Counted from the first letter of the stretch, positions 36,036 through 45,788 are shown. The stretch: DNA of 64,000 nt from CAZVNZ01 sp964628515 (GCA_964628515.1 CAZVNZ010000002.1:114923-178922); one strand, 5' to 3'. Notes: generated from the sequence alone by a model not told the origin. A program made the numbers and translations.

Positions 36036-37809
36036 AACAGTAATAATTTTAGCACTTTGCGCAATATTTGCTTTAAGCGGATGCGGAAGCAACGCTTCCA
36101 CAACTCAAGAAACCGCACCCATAGAGGAGCTAACCACTCAATCACCTCAAACGGTAAAAAAACAGGGGGGGGAGCTTTTTATTGCTATGCCCACAAATGT
36201 TACGGATTTTAATCCGCTAACCGCACAAAACGAGGACTTAATTAATTTACTTTCTTTAATTTACGAAGAACCCATAGATAAAGAGTACGACGGTATGTTT
36301 AAAGGCACGCTGTTTAATACCTGGACGGTGGATTCGGAAAAAAAGGTATTTACCTTTGTGCTTAGAGACAACGTAATGTTTTCAAACGGCACACCCTTAA
36401 CTGTGGACGATGTGCTTTATACTGCAGAGAAAATAAGAGCCTTAGATACTTACGATTTTTACATAGGTAACGAATCGGCGCAAAGCACTCAAGAAAACCA
36501 AGAGGGTAATACCGAGGAAAATCAAAACAATCAGGACAATCAGGACAATCAAAATAATCAAAACGAGGAAGAGCAACCACCGACCCCCACGCAAAACGCA
36601 GAAAACCCCGAGGATAGCACAAACGAGGATGGGCAAAACGCAGATAATCAAGAAGAAGAGCAGGTAAACAGGTATGCTCAGTATAATTCCTTAGTGGAGA
36701 GTATAGAAAAGGTGGACGAAAAAACCTTGCGACTAACCATGAAGGAAGGAGGGGATGCCGGACTGCATTTTATGATGTTTCCCGTTATGGGAGAGCGGTT
36801 TGACGGCAGAACACTACCCATGGGCACGGGGCCATATGTGGCAGACAGCTATCAAGACAACAAAATGCGTTTAAGCATAAACACGTTTTGGTGGCAGGAA
36901 GCACCCTACATAACCTCTGTGGTGGCAAGCGGAATAGATAAAAATGCAGATAAACTAAAAGCGGTGGATACGAGTATAATTGACTTTACCACAACGGATG
37001 TATTATACTCGGGAAAATATAAAATACAGGGCAAAATCCAAGTTATGGATTATATGACAAACTACTACGACTGCATAATACCCAATATGGGCTCTACACT
37101 ACTGCAAAATGTAGATGTTAGGAGGGCAATTTCTTGTGCCATAAACAGAAGAGAGATAATATCCACCGTGCTTTTAAACCACGGCACTTCTGCAAGTGTA
37201 CCCATTCCGCCGGATTTTTATGCCTACGAAAGCAAGTATAAATTCTACGAGTACGATATTAATTACGCAAAAGAACTGCTAAACAAAGCGGGTTATGCCT
37301 CCTCGGAAACGGAGACGGGCAACAAGCTCTCCTTAAAAATGATAGTGCTGGACGATTACAACAACGCACATATTAAAGAAGCCGCAAGAGCCATTAAAAA
37401 GCAATTAGCGGAGGTAAATGTTGAGCTTATTATTGAAGAGCTTAATAAATCGGAGTATTTAAAGCGTTTGGAAAGCGGAATTTTCGACCTCGCCTTTGCA
37501 AGCTTTTATTTGGATAACAGGCATATTTTAAAGGAAATGTTTTCAAACGGTGGCAAATACAACTACGGCAGTTATTACAGCGAGGAGCTTGAAACTGCAG
37601 TAGCGCAATGCGAGCAATCGGTAGAGCCCGAGGGGGTAAAAAAGGCGTACGGTAATTTACAGGAAATACTGGTAAACAACATACCGCAAATTGGGCTTTA
37701 TTTTAGGATGAACTCCATAGTCTGCGATAACACCTTAAGGGATATACGAAACCCACGGCAAAACAAGGTGTTTGCAAATATTGCTCAATGGTATTTTACA
37801 CCCGATTAA
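36001..37809 (+). CDS. ABC transporter solute-binding lipoprotein (peptide/nickel family)
   Basis: 602 residues. The lipobox LSGC (Cys about 28) follows a hydrophobic signal. The rest is family-5 binding protein: GGELFIAMPTNVTDFNPL at the start, TFVLRDNVMFSNGTPLTVDDV, MGTGPYVADSYQDN, and VDVRRAISCAINRREI. Between residues about 160 and 222 is an Asn/Gln/Glu-rich, low-complexity insertion. The start overlaps the transglycosylase gene by 35 bases and has only a weak ribosome site. No permease or ATPase gene is nearby, so the transporter partner is elsewhere or absent. Confidence 0.88.
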   Translation: MINTRNCIKKYKTVIILALCAIFALSGCGSNASTTQETAPIEELTTQSPQTVKKQGGELFIAMPTNVTDFNPLTAQNEDLINLLSLIYEEPIDKEYDGMFKGTLFNTWTVDSEKKVFTFVLRDNVMFSNGTPLTVDDVLYTAEKIRALDTYDFYIGNESAQSTQENQEGNTEENQNNQDNQDNQNNQNEEEQPPTPTQNAENPEDSTNEDGQNADNQEEEQVNRYAQYNSLVESIEKVDEKTLRLTMKEGGDAGLHFMMFPVMGERFDGRTLPMGTGPYVADSYQDNKMRLSINTFWWQEAPYITSVVASGIDKNADKLKAVDTSIIDFTTTDVLYSGKYKIQGKIQVMDYMTNYYDCIIPNMGSTLLQNVDVRRAISCAINRREIISTVLLNHGTSASVPIPPDFYAYESKYKFYEYDINYAKELLNKAGYASSETETGNKLSLKMIVLDDYNNAHIKEAARAIKKQLAEVNVELIIEELNKSEYLKRLESGIFDLAFASFYLDNRHILKEMFSNGGKYNYGSYYSEELETAVAQCEQSVEPEGVKKAYGNLQEILVNNIPQIGLYFRMNSIVCDNTLRDIRNPRQNKVFANIAQWYFTPD

Positions 37810-37839
37810 TACTGTATCAGTTTATATAAGGAATATTTA

Positions 37840-38601
37840 TTATTGCTTGGCAACTTTATTTATGGCAACAATGTGTTCTTCGTCCCCTAAGGAAAACACA
37901 TCAGTTTTGCTTGTGTTAAAATACATAAATGTATGCCCCTTCATGCCACCTTCGTTATCTGCCGAGGTAGTGTAGGTGGGCATTCCAAATAGGGAGGCGG
38001 CGTACACCATGCCGTTTATTGTTACAAGTACAGGGCGATGCTCCCAAGTATCCCCTCTAAAAGTGCTGCGGTAAGTGTCGTAATCATCTGTGGATACGGT
38101 GGTTACATATGCAAGGTTTTTGCCTCCCACACGTTTGACTTTAAAGGTTTTCCCGGTGTTAAAGTCCATAACCTCCACCGTAGTGCCGGCGCCGAATTTT
38201 GTGGTTATTTCCTCCCAGGAAGAAAGTGCGCCCCTTTGTTTTACCGCACCGCTGTATGCAGGGCCGGAAACCTTTTTTACGGCAGGGTTTATTTTGCTTT
38301 TAATAACGTCCGCACTAAACATTTTATCTACCGTTGTTTTGTCTATATTACCCGTAACCTCAAGCCCGTTTTGCGTTTGAAAATGTCTGACGGCAATAAC
38401 CGTCATATCCGAAAACTTGCCTGTGGCACGGAAGTTTAAGTAGCCTAAATCTCTTAGTCGGTTTTGGATGTTCATAACATCGCTACCCACCGCACCCTGC
38501 TCTAAAACCTTTCCGCTTTCAAAAGCATAGGCAGTTAGGGGCGTTAGGGCAATTAATATTAAAATCAGTAAACAAACAGTTCTTTTATATATATTTTTCA
38601 T
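37840..38601 (-). CDS. Secreted peptidoglycan-binding protein
   Basis: 253 residues. Signal peptide at 1-27 (ending AYA) and a PG_binding_1 domain at about 30-95 (QGAVGSDVMNIQNRLRDLGYLN, GKFSDMTVIAVRHFQTQNGL). The C-terminal 140 residues (FNTGKTFKVKRVGGKNLAYV, GMKGHTFMYFNTSKT) form a separate domain that I recognise only as common in clostridial cell-wall proteins. No known catalytic motif was seen. Alone on the minus strand, divergent from recX. Confidence 0.85.
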   Translation of the reverse strand: MKNIYKRTVCLLILILIALTPLTAYAFESGKVLEQGAVGSDVMNIQNRLRDLGYLNFRATGKFSDMTVIAVRHFQTQNGLEVTGNIDKTTVDKMFSADVIKSKINPAVKKVSGPAYSGAVKQRGALSSWEEITTKFGAGTTVEVMDFNTGKTFKVKRVGGKNLAYVTTVSTDDYDTYRSTFRGDTWEHRPVLVTINGMVYAASLFGMPTYTTSADNEGGMKGHTFMYFNTSKTDVFSLGDEEHIVAINKVAKQ

Positions 38602-38630
38602 ACTAATATTATAATAAATTATAATTAAAT

Positions 38631-38659
38631 TTGCAAATTTTTTGTTTTATTAATATAAT
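38631..38659 (+). promoter_or_regulatory. Promoter of recX, probably leaderless
   Basis: TTGCAA (38631-38636), 17-base spacer, TATAAT (38654-38659). The predicted transcription start coincides with the A of the recX ATG at 38666. Confidence 0.65.
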
Positions 38660-38665
38660 ATAGTT

Positions 38666-39277
38666 ATGAAAATTACAGATATTAAAGAATGTGTAAAAAA
38701 TAAAAACAGAGCCAATATATACTGCGATGAGGAATTTGCCTTTGCCTTGTATTTAGATACAATTTTAAGCAACGGCTTAAAAAGAGATGTGGAAATCTCC
38801 GAGGAATTTGCAAAGGAAATATTGGAGCAGGACGAAAAAAAGTATGCTTTGGAATTAGGCATTAAAAAAATCTCTTACAAAATGTGTACAAAGAGGGAAG
38901 TGGAAAAAAAGCTTAAAGAAAAGGGTATAAGGGAAAGTGCCATAGAGTATGCAATAGAAAAGCTAAAAGAGTACAACTATATTGACGACGAAAAATACGC
39001 ACAAATGTATACAGAAGAGCTGTCAAACAAGTACGGCGCAAGGGTAATAGAGCAAAAGCTGATACTTAAGGGTATAGACAGAGAGATTGCAAAAGAGTAC
39101 AGCAGGCAAACGGAGCAACAAGATGACGTACTAAAAAACTATATAGAGCGGTATCAAACAAAATATGCAGGGCTGGAAAAACGCAAAAGGGATTACAAAA
39201 CGGTTACAGCCCTATTAAACAAAGGCTTTAACTACGACGATATTAAAAGGTTGCTTAGTATAGAAGATGAGTATTAA
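38666..39277 (+). CDS. recX: Regulatory protein RecX
   Basis: 203 residues. The helical repeats of RecX are visible: LELGIKKISYKMCTKREVEKKL, AIEYAIEKLKEYNYIDDEKYA, NKYGARVIEQKLILKGI. RecX binds RecA filaments and limits recombination. There is no Shine-Dalgarno sequence before the ATG; the promoter lies so close that the message should be leaderless. No recA is in the window. birA overlaps the end by 11 bases. Confidence 0.93.
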   Translation: MKITDIKECVKNKNRANIYCDEEFAFALYLDTILSNGLKRDVEISEEFAKEILEQDEKKYALELGIKKISYKMCTKREVEKKLKEKGIRESAIEYAIEKLKEYNYIDDEKYAQMYTEELSNKYGARVIEQKLILKGIDREIAKEYSRQTEQQDDVLKNYIERYQTKYAGLEKRKRDYKTVTALLNKGFNYDDIKRLLSIEDEY

Positions 39278-40019
39278 GGATTTAAAAACCCATAACGGCA
39301 TAAAAGTCATATGGTTAGATGAGGTGGATTCTACCAATATTTACGCTAAAAGCAAGGCGCTCGAGGGGGAAACTTGTGCGGTGGTGGCAGGCAGACAAAC
39401 GGCAGGCAAGGGCAGGTTTAACAGAGTGTGGGAAAACAACGGGCAGGACTGCTTAATGATGAGCATGGTGCTGCGCCCAAACATAGAGATTTCCCAAACA
39501 CCTAAAATAACTTGCGGAGTGGCACTAAGTGTAGTAAGTGCCATTAAAAAGGTATGCAAAGTAGCCACTCAAATAAAATGGCCTAACGATGTTTATTGCA
39601 ACAATAAAAAGGTATGCGGAATTTCAACGGAGATGACGAGCACAGGCAGTAAAGTGGATTTTATAATTAGTGGCATAGGCATAAACGTAAACCAAAAGGA
39701 ATTTAGCGAGGGGCTTAAAAACAAAGCGATTTCCCTGCGTCTTGCCACAGGCAAAGAGTACGACTGCGAAGCGCTATTTAAGTGCGTAATAGAGGAAGTG
39801 CACAGCTACATAAAAAAATTAGAGGACGGCATAAGCTATTTTGATGAATACACAAAGCTAAGTGCGGTTATAAATAAAAATGTAGAAATAAAACAAGGGG
39901 AAAACACCTTTTTTGGAGTGTGCCTTGGATTTGACGAAAATATGGAAATAATTATAGGTTGCGATGGCGTAATAAATAAATATAATGCAGGAGAAATATC
40001 CATATGTATGCAGGATTAA
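39267..40019 (+). CDS. birA: Biotin--[acetyl-CoA-carboxylase] ligase
   Basis: 250 residues. Catalytic domain with VDSTNIYAKSKA, GRQTAGKGRFNRVW (biotin/ATP loop) and IKWPNDVYCNNKKVCGISTEM, followed by the SH3-like C-terminal domain. It lacks the N-terminal winged helix of the bifunctional BirA, so it attaches biotin to carboxylases but should not repress biotin genes. ATG inside the end of recX. Confidence 0.93.
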   Translation: MSIKDLKTHNGIKVIWLDEVDSTNIYAKSKALEGETCAVVAGRQTAGKGRFNRVWENNGQDCLMMSMVLRPNIEISQTPKITCGVALSVVSAIKKVCKVATQIKWPNDVYCNNKKVCGISTEMTSTGSKVDFIISGIGINVNQKEFSEGLKNKAISLRLATGKEYDCEALFKCVIEEVHSYIKKLEDGISYFDEYTKLSAVINKNVEIKQGENTFFGVCLGFDENMEIIIGCDGVINKYNAGEISICMQD

Positions 40020-40918
40020 TTACAGATGTTGAAGGCGTGCTTGTAGGGCATTGTCATGATGATGAAGCAAAAACAGGGGTTAGTGCCATTGTACTTGAAG
40101 AGGGTTGTGTATGTGGTATAGATGTGCGTGGAAGTGCACCCGGCACCAGAGAAACGGATTTTATGAAGCAGGGTATGAGCGTAGATAAAGCAAACGCAAT
40201 AATGCTGTGCGGAGGAAGTGCTTTCGGTCTTGCAAGTGTGGACGGAGCAATGCAGTTTTGCGAAGAAAACAACAGAGGGGTAATTACAAAAGAGGGTTGC
40301 GTGCCAATAATTCCGGCGGCGGTAATTTACGATTTAGGCATAGGCAAAAGGGATGTACGCCCAACATCGCAAATGGGATATAAAAGCTGTTTAAACGCAA
40401 AAAAGCAGTTTGAGCAAGGTTGCGTGGGGGTAGGTTGCGGTGCAACGGTGGGCAAATTGTTAGGGGACACTTTTATGCAAAAATCCGGCTTGGGAAGTGC
40501 GAGCATTACATTACCAAACGGAACGGTGGTAGGTGCAATAATAGCGGTAAATGCGGCAGGAGATATTTACGACAACGGCAAAATTATTGCAGGTGCATAC
40601 AACAATGGTTTTATTAATCAAGAAGAATTTATTTTAGCAAATAAAGTTACCTACGAGGAAATACTAAAAACAAACACCACCATAGGTGTAATAGCAACAG
40701 ATGCCTTGCTTAACAAAGATTTTGCGGTAAAAATTGCACAGGTGGGGCAAGACGGGCTGGCAAGAAGCATTTCCCCCGTGCATACAGGCATAGACGGAGA
40801 CACACTTTTTGCGCTTTCTTGCGGAAAAAAGGCATGTGACATAAATATACTCATAACGGCAACGGCGGAGGTTGTAAGGCGGGCGGTTGCAAATGCCATT
40901 TACGCCTCTGTTGGGTGA
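40004..40918 (+). CDS. P1-family (S58/DmpA) peptidase
   Basis: 304 residues. The DmpA/BapA fold is indicated by VEGVLVGHCHDDEAKTGVSAI, the glycine-rich GGSAFGLASVDG, and the Ser at the auto-cleavage/nucleophile site in GLGSASITLPNG followed by VGAIIAVNAAGD. Enzymes of this family are N-terminal-nucleophile aminopeptidases that cleave beta- or D-amino acid peptides and are self-processed into two chains. No signal peptide, so cytoplasmic. Starts 16 bases inside birA. Confidence 0.9.
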   Translation: MYAGLITDVEGVLVGHCHDDEAKTGVSAIVLEEGCVCGIDVRGSAPGTRETDFMKQGMSVDKANAIMLCGGSAFGLASVDGAMQFCEENNRGVITKEGCVPIIPAAVIYDLGIGKRDVRPTSQMGYKSCLNAKKQFEQGCVGVGCGATVGKLLGDTFMQKSGLGSASITLPNGTVVGAIIAVNAAGDIYDNGKIIAGAYNNGFINQEEFILANKVTYEEILKTNTTIGVIATDALLNKDFAVKIAQVGQDGLARSISPVHTGIDGDTLFALSCGKKACDINILITATAEVVRRAVANAIYASVG

Positions 40919-40970
40919 GGGTGCTACTTTTCACATATATAAATTTGTAAAAAAGGAGAGGGCATAAACT

Positions 40971-41315
40971 ATGGTTACAGGCATAGGCACGGATATAATA
41001 GAAATAAAACGTATTTTGGATAAAACAGAAAACTCAAAGTTTATGGACAGAGTTTTCACCAAAGGGGAGCAGGAATACATTGCATCTAAGGCAAATAAAG
41101 CCCAAAGCGGTGCAGGTATTTTTTGCGCTAAAGAAGCGGTGCTAAAAGCCTTAAGTAAGGGCATTACGGATATTCCTCTGACAGATATAGAAGTTTTCCA
41201 TACAAATAACGGCGCTCCTTATTGCGAGGTTAAGGGCAGTAATGCAAAAATAAGCATTAGTATTTCCCATTGCAAAGAATATGCCACGGCAATAGCGGTA
41301 GCGGAAGTTATATAG
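40971..41315 (+). CDS. acpS: Holo-[acyl-carrier-protein] synthase
   Basis: 114 residues, standard AcpS. IGTDIIEIKRI (first Asp Mg2+ ligand) and IFCAKEAVLKAL (Glu, Lys) are the signature motifs; SISISHCKEYATAIAV forms the C-terminal strand. Transfers phosphopantetheine from CoA to acyl carrier protein. ATG with AAGGAGAGG upstream. Followed after nine bases by the NAD(P)HX repair enzyme, a frequent pair in Firmicutes. Confidence 0.95.
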   Translation: MVTGIGTDIIEIKRILDKTENSKFMDRVFTKGEQEYIASKANKAQSGAGIFCAKEAVLKALSKGITDIPLTDIEVFHTNNGAPYCEVKGSNAKISISISHCKEYATAIAVAEVI

Positions 41316-41324
41316 GAGTTAAAA

Positions 41325-42821
41325 ATGAAGTATGTATTAACAAGTAGAGAATCCGCCCTTTCGGATGCGTATATGATGAAAAAAACGCCTTCCAAACAAC
41401 TTATGGAAAATGCGGCAAAAAGGGTGGTAAAACACATCTGCTCTAAATTTAAGGGGGGCAGAGTAGCTATTTTTTGCGGTACGGGCAACAACGGAGGGGA
41501 CGGCTTTGCGGTGGGCAGATTGCTTATAAACAAAGGGTTTAAAGTAAAAGTATTTTATGTGGGAGACATTGAGACTGCCACTAAAGAAACCAAAGAAAAC
41601 TTTTTTGCCCTTAAAAAAACCACTCGTATAATGCTATCCGCTCAATTAGTGGAAAAAGCAGAAAACAAGCCTTGGGATATTATAATAGATGCACTGTTTG
41701 GCGTGGGGCTAAACCGCAATATAGAAGGAATTTATGCAGATATTATAGAATATATAAACAAACAAAAAGGCTATAAAATTGCAATAGACATACCCTCAGG
41801 AGTATGTGGAGATAACGGCAATATTCTTGGTGTTGCATTTAAGGCAGATGCCACAATTACCTTTCAACATAAAAAAATCGGGCACTTGTTAGGCGCTTGC
41901 AAAAACTACTGCGGTAAACTAATTTTAGTAAAAATAGGCAAGGATAAAAAATGGGAAGAAAATATAGACGTACAAGAATTTCAAACCAAAGACTTTAAAC
42001 TAAAAGCACGCAAAGAGGATTCAAACAAAGGGGACTACGGTAAACTGCTTATAGCAGCAGGGAGTAATTTAATGAGCGGAGCCGCTTTGTTATGCGCAAA
42101 AAGTGCTTCCAAAACAGGAGTGGGGCTAATTAATCTTGCAAGCGTTAACGGTGTTTTGGATGTAATAAAAAATAATCTACCTGAAGCTGTTTTAACCCTA
42201 CTTGAAGGAGATATACAAACGAAGCTAAATATCATAAATAATGTGGATAAAACCGCAATAGCCGTAGGTTGCGGTATGGGCATGGGGGAGGAAACGACTG
42301 CTATTGTTAAGCATTTAATTACAACGGCAAAACAACCTTTGGTTATTGATGCCGACGGCATAAACGCACTGAGTACCGATGTGGATGTACTGTTAAACAG
42401 GGAAAATTCCGCACAAATTATGCTGACCCCCCATTTAAAAGAGTTTTCCCGTTTAATTAATTTAAGTGTGGAAGAAATTAAGGTTGATGCCATAAACCTT
42501 GCATCTAAATTTGCACAAGAGTACAATGTTGTACTACTGCTTAAAGGAGCAACAACCATAGTGGCAAACCCTAAGGGTAGGGTAGTGCTTGTTTGTTGTG
42601 GCAGTAGCGGTATGGCAAAAGGGGGTAGCGGAGATGTACTTACAGGTTGTATAGGAGGGCTTGTAGCCCAAGGGTACACACCCTTTGAAAGTTGTATTTA
42701 TGGCACTTATATTTGCGGAAAAAGCGGAGAGCTTGCCACCAAAAAATATGGGGCGTACTCCCAAACACCCACAGATACAATAGCTATGATGCACAAAATC
42801 ACCAAAAAACAAGCACGATAG
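41325..42821 (+). CDS. nnrDE: Bifunctional NAD(P)HX epimerase and ADP-dependent dehydratase
   Basis: 498 residues. The N-terminal epimerase (1-215) carries CGTGNNGGDGFAVGRLL and VIDALFGVGLNRNIEG; the C-terminal ribokinase-like dehydratase (225-495) carries AAGSNLMSGAALLCAKSA, VIDADGINAL, LTPHLKEFSRL and GMAKGGSGDVLTGCIGGLVAQG. Repairs hydrated NAD(P)H. Follows acpS by nine bases. Confidence 0.95.
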   Translation: MKYVLTSRESALSDAYMMKKTPSKQLMENAAKRVVKHICSKFKGGRVAIFCGTGNNGGDGFAVGRLLINKGFKVKVFYVGDIETATKETKENFFALKKTTRIMLSAQLVEKAENKPWDIIIDALFGVGLNRNIEGIYADIIEYINKQKGYKIAIDIPSGVCGDNGNILGVAFKADATITFQHKKIGHLLGACKNYCGKLILVKIGKDKKWEENIDVQEFQTKDFKLKARKEDSNKGDYGKLLIAAGSNLMSGAALLCAKSASKTGVGLINLASVNGVLDVIKNNLPEAVLTLLEGDIQTKLNIINNVDKTAIAVGCGMGMGEETTAIVKHLITTAKQPLVIDADGINALSTDVDVLLNRENSAQIMLTPHLKEFSRLINLSVEEIKVDAINLASKFAQEYNVVLLLKGATTIVANPKGRVVLVCCGSSGMAKGGSGDVLTGCIGGLVAQGYTPFESCIYGTYICGKSGELATKKYGAYSQTPTDTIAMMHKITKKQAR

Positions 42822-42868
42822 ATTTTTTACCTTACATCACCATCACCAAATAAGCGAAAAATTAGCAT

Positions 42869-43996
42869 TTAGCCTTGGTTTAAAAGGTTATCGTAAGCAC
42901 GCTTTAAATAAGGGTAGGAGTTTAAGTAGTACCCGTTTGGCGAAATTAGGGTAAAATGCAGGTGGTTTGCCGTGCTGTTGCCCGTGTCTCCCACTTTGCC
43001 TACCTGCTCGCCAACTGTAACTTCCTGTCCAACAGTAGTGTTTGAAGGCTCTACCATATGATAATAATGGTATTGGGTGCCGTCCGCTCCCAGTAAAACA
43101 ACGTAATTGCCTGCACCGCCGTTAGTGCCCACATCTAAAATTGTACCGTCCGTAACTGCAAGTAGGGGAGTGCCCTCGGGTGCGTTTATATCCGTGCCTG
43201 TGTGCCTGCGTTTGCCTTTGTCTCTACCGTCGTACCAATTATCCCCAAAAACATACTTTTTAACAGGGGCAATGGGGAACAAAAAGTCCGCTACCGTATA
43301 GCTTTCAGGAGGTGTTACATCTAAAAAATTAAGGTCGTCATCGTAAATAGTTTGGAGGTAGGCAAACATAAAGGAATTATTTATGTGCTTAACCTTTTCC
43401 GTTTCGGGAAGTTCGTAAAAAAGCTCGACATGATTTTTAGGGGTGATGTTGAGGATACCGTCCGTCAAATCGAAATTAATTGCGCTTTGCAATGCGGTTT
43501 TTAAGTTGTTTTTATCCTCGCAATAGTTAAAAGTAAGCAAATTGAGCATTTCCCAGTTAGGTATGCCTTCAATGTTTACAGAGATTTCTCCACCCATTTT
43601 TGCGGCTGCATCTGTCAACCATTGGGTGTATTTATCCTGCAAAGAAACCGCCTTTTCTCTATCCGAAGTTATTAAATCGTAAGAAACGGTTTTTTCGTCC
43701 TTCTCGTAAAAATTTTCGGGTATATAATTAAGTACATCCGTTTCAAAAAACCTTTGTTTCAGCTGGTCTGCCGTGGGTGGCGGTGTGGGCGTAGGGGACG
43801 GACTTGGAGTTGATTTTACAATAACTTCCTCGCTTTCAAAATGTTGCTCTGTTTCTTTGGTGATGTTTAAAGACGGCTCTGCCTGCTCGTTACTTTCCTT
43901 AGTTTGTGCATTGCAACCTGCAAATGCCGTTGTTACAACAAATAATGTTAGTAGTGTAATTAATATTGATTTTTTCATATGTCGCTTAGGATGCAA
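42869..43996 (-). CDS. M23 (LytM-type) metallopeptidase lipoprotein
   Basis: 375 residues. Lipoprotein signal (hydrophobic stretch, lipobox AFAGC) and a Thr/Pro/Ser linker PSPSPTPTPPP, then a region without a recognised domain, then an M23 peptidase (about 255-370): HTGTDINAP supplies HxxxD, YHYYHM and HLHFTLI the HxH zinc ligands. Cleaves peptidoglycan cross-bridges. The TTG start at 43996 is preceded by AAGGA at a spacing of ten; an internal ATG at 43978 lacks a ribosome site. Downstream of the U32 gene. Confidence 0.9.
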   Translation of the reverse strand: MHPKRHMKKSILITLLTLFVVTTAFAGCNAQTKESNEQAEPSLNITKETEQHFESEEVIVKSTPSPSPTPTPPPTADQLKQRFFETDVLNYIPENFYEKDEKTVSYDLITSDREKAVSLQDKYTQWLTDAAAKMGGEISVNIEGIPNWEMLNLLTFNYCEDKNNLKTALQSAINFDLTDGILNITPKNHVELFYELPETEKVKHINNSFMFAYLQTIYDDDLNFLDVTPPESYTVADFLFPIAPVKKYVFGDNWYDGRDKGKRRHTGTDINAPEGTPLLAVTDGTILDVGTNGGAGNYVVLLGADGTQYHYYHMVEPSNTTVGQEVTVGEQVGKVGDTGNSTANHLHFTLISPNGYYLNSYPYLKRAYDNLLNQG

Positions 43997-44029
43997 ATCC
44001 GTGATGTCCTTTCGTAATATTGTAAGTAA

Positions 44030-45748
44030 TTAGTTTTTATTGCCGACCCCTCTGTAAAAATGACCTCGGGTATACTTGCCTTTAAAAGCGGAGGGAGAAA
44101 GTTTGCCTAAATATATCTTGGCAATTTTTTCGCATTCCTCGGGAGATTCTGTTGTAAAGTTGAGTCGGTATACATCTGCTATTATATCATTAATTTTATC
44201 CGCAATAAAGAGTGGCACACTATTATATACAGAAATTTCACAATTTTTGTTGTTGCGCATTATGGGAAAGCTTGCCCCCGTTTTGTCCTTTAAGCAACTC
44301 TTAGAGTTTAGCTTGCAGTTGGTTTTATCGCAATTTACAGGGCAGTAACTGCTTACCATAAGACGTTGTCTGCCGTATACAACCACTTCCGTTTGTATGC
44401 CTGCAACCTGCATATCCATAATTTGCCTTGCGGTTAGCTCTAAAGAAAGTGTGGCACGGGCAAACCCCATATTTTTTAGTGTTTCTAATGTATGGCAGTT
44501 CATAACATTAAAGGTAAAGTCCGCATATTTTTGTTTGTGGGTAGGCATAAAGGAGGTTAAAAGCACACTTGGGTATTTTTCGTGGTGATGATGATCTACA
44601 TCCTGCATTATGGGAGGGTACACCCCTACGCATTTAGTGCTTGTGGAAATTTCTGAGTTTATAGGAAGGTAAAGCTCGTCTGCGTAACCCTCAACCGCTT
44701 TTGCCTGTTTAGCGCTTTGCACCTGCATGGCAAATAACGGTGTTTTTTTTGCTGTATTTAAAATAATTTTAGCAATCTCAAACTTGCTTATTGGTGTAGG
44801 AGTTGGTGTAATATCATCATCACAAATATTTAAAAAACCTTTTTCTTCCACCGACTTGGTTTTGGTTAGTCCTGATGCAAAAATGTTTTTCTCCCCTAAA
44901 AAATTGCCGTGGGTAAAGCCTCTGTTAAAGGTAAGATTTAGCATTTGCCTGTCCTCTTTGGTTAAAGGCTCTCCATTTATTGCTTTTTTATATAACTTTG
45001 CGGTTACGCCCACGTAAAATGGGTTTTTCATACGTCCTTCGATTTTTAAAGAGGTTACACCTACCTCTTTTAGCTTTTGGATATGGTCTATTAAACATAA
45101 ATCCTTTGTGTTTAGTAAATACCCCTTTTTGCCTTGCAAATCGTACATAAGTCGGCAGGGTTGGGCGCACATGCCTTGGTTGGCACTTCTTGCACCTATA
45201 AAACTGCTCATCAAACATTGGCCGGAATAGCAGTAGCACAAGGCGCCGTGTACAAAAACCTCCGTTTGCAACACGCAGTTAGATGTAATATGCTTTATTT
45301 GGGCATAACTAAGCTCTCTTGCCAACACAACACGGGTAAAACCAAGTTCTTCAAGAGTTTTGCATTGGTAAAGATTATGCACAGTCATTTGTGTGCTTGC
45401 GTGGAGGGGTATTTGGGGCAGATGCTTTTTCAGTAGTTTTGCACCCCCTAAATCCTGCACTATAAAAGCATCGGCATTGCAGGCATCGTAGGCGGTTTTT
45501 ACCCAGTTTTTAAGGTTTCTGTCCGTAACTAAGGTGTTTAGCGCAACATAAACTTTTACTTTATGCTTATGTGCAAATTCTATTGCGGAATATAGAATTT
45601 CAAAATTATCCGCATAGTTTCGTGCAGAAAAGTTTTTATTGCCTATATATACTGCATCCGCACCGTTGGCAATGGCGCTTTTCAAACTTGCGGTGTTGCC
45701 CGAGGGGCAAAGCAGTTCTAAATTTGTATCGGTTAAATCAGTATTCAT
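44030..45748 (-). CDS. U32 family peptidase-like protein (RNA hydroxylation-related)
   Basis: 572 residues. N-terminal TIM barrel LLCPSGNTASLKSAIANGADAVYIG, and the U32 signature EVFVHGALCYCYSGQCLMSSFIG (split), then QGMCAQPCR; a C-terminal half with clustered cysteines CPVNCDKTNC and GKYTRGHFYRGV near the end. Characterised members (RlhA, TrhP) hydroxylate rRNA or tRNA using prephenate-derived chemistry; true proteolysis is doubtful. The length and TRGH ending suit the RlhA/YdcP-like subgroup better than TrhP, but not decisively. Transcribed with the M23 gene downstream. Confidence 0.88.
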   Translation of the reverse strand: MNTDLTDTNLELLCPSGNTASLKSAIANGADAVYIGNKNFSARNYADNFEILYSAIEFAHKHKVKVYVALNTLVTDRNLKNWVKTAYDACNADAFIVQDLGGAKLLKKHLPQIPLHASTQMTVHNLYQCKTLEELGFTRVVLARELSYAQIKHITSNCVLQTEVFVHGALCYCYSGQCLMSSFIGARSANQGMCAQPCRLMYDLQGKKGYLLNTKDLCLIDHIQKLKEVGVTSLKIEGRMKNPFYVGVTAKLYKKAINGEPLTKEDRQMLNLTFNRGFTHGNFLGEKNIFASGLTKTKSVEEKGFLNICDDDITPTPTPISKFEIAKIILNTAKKTPLFAMQVQSAKQAKAVEGYADELYLPINSEISTSTKCVGVYPPIMQDVDHHHHEKYPSVLLTSFMPTHKQKYADFTFNVMNCHTLETLKNMGFARATLSLELTARQIMDMQVAGIQTEVVVYGRQRLMVSSYCPVNCDKTNCKLNSKSCLKDKTGASFPIMRNNKNCEISVYNSVPLFIADKINDIIADVYRLNFTTESPEECEKIAKIYLGKLSPSAFKGKYTRGHFYRGVGNKN

Positions 45749-45759
45749 CGGTTACCTCT

Positions 45760-45788
45760 TGCATTATCTACATTATTAGTATATAATC
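45760..45788 (+). promoter_or_regulatory. Promoter of typA
   Basis: TTGCAT (45760-45765), 17-base spacer, TATAAT (45783-45788); typA begins 34 bases after the -10. Confidence 0.7.
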
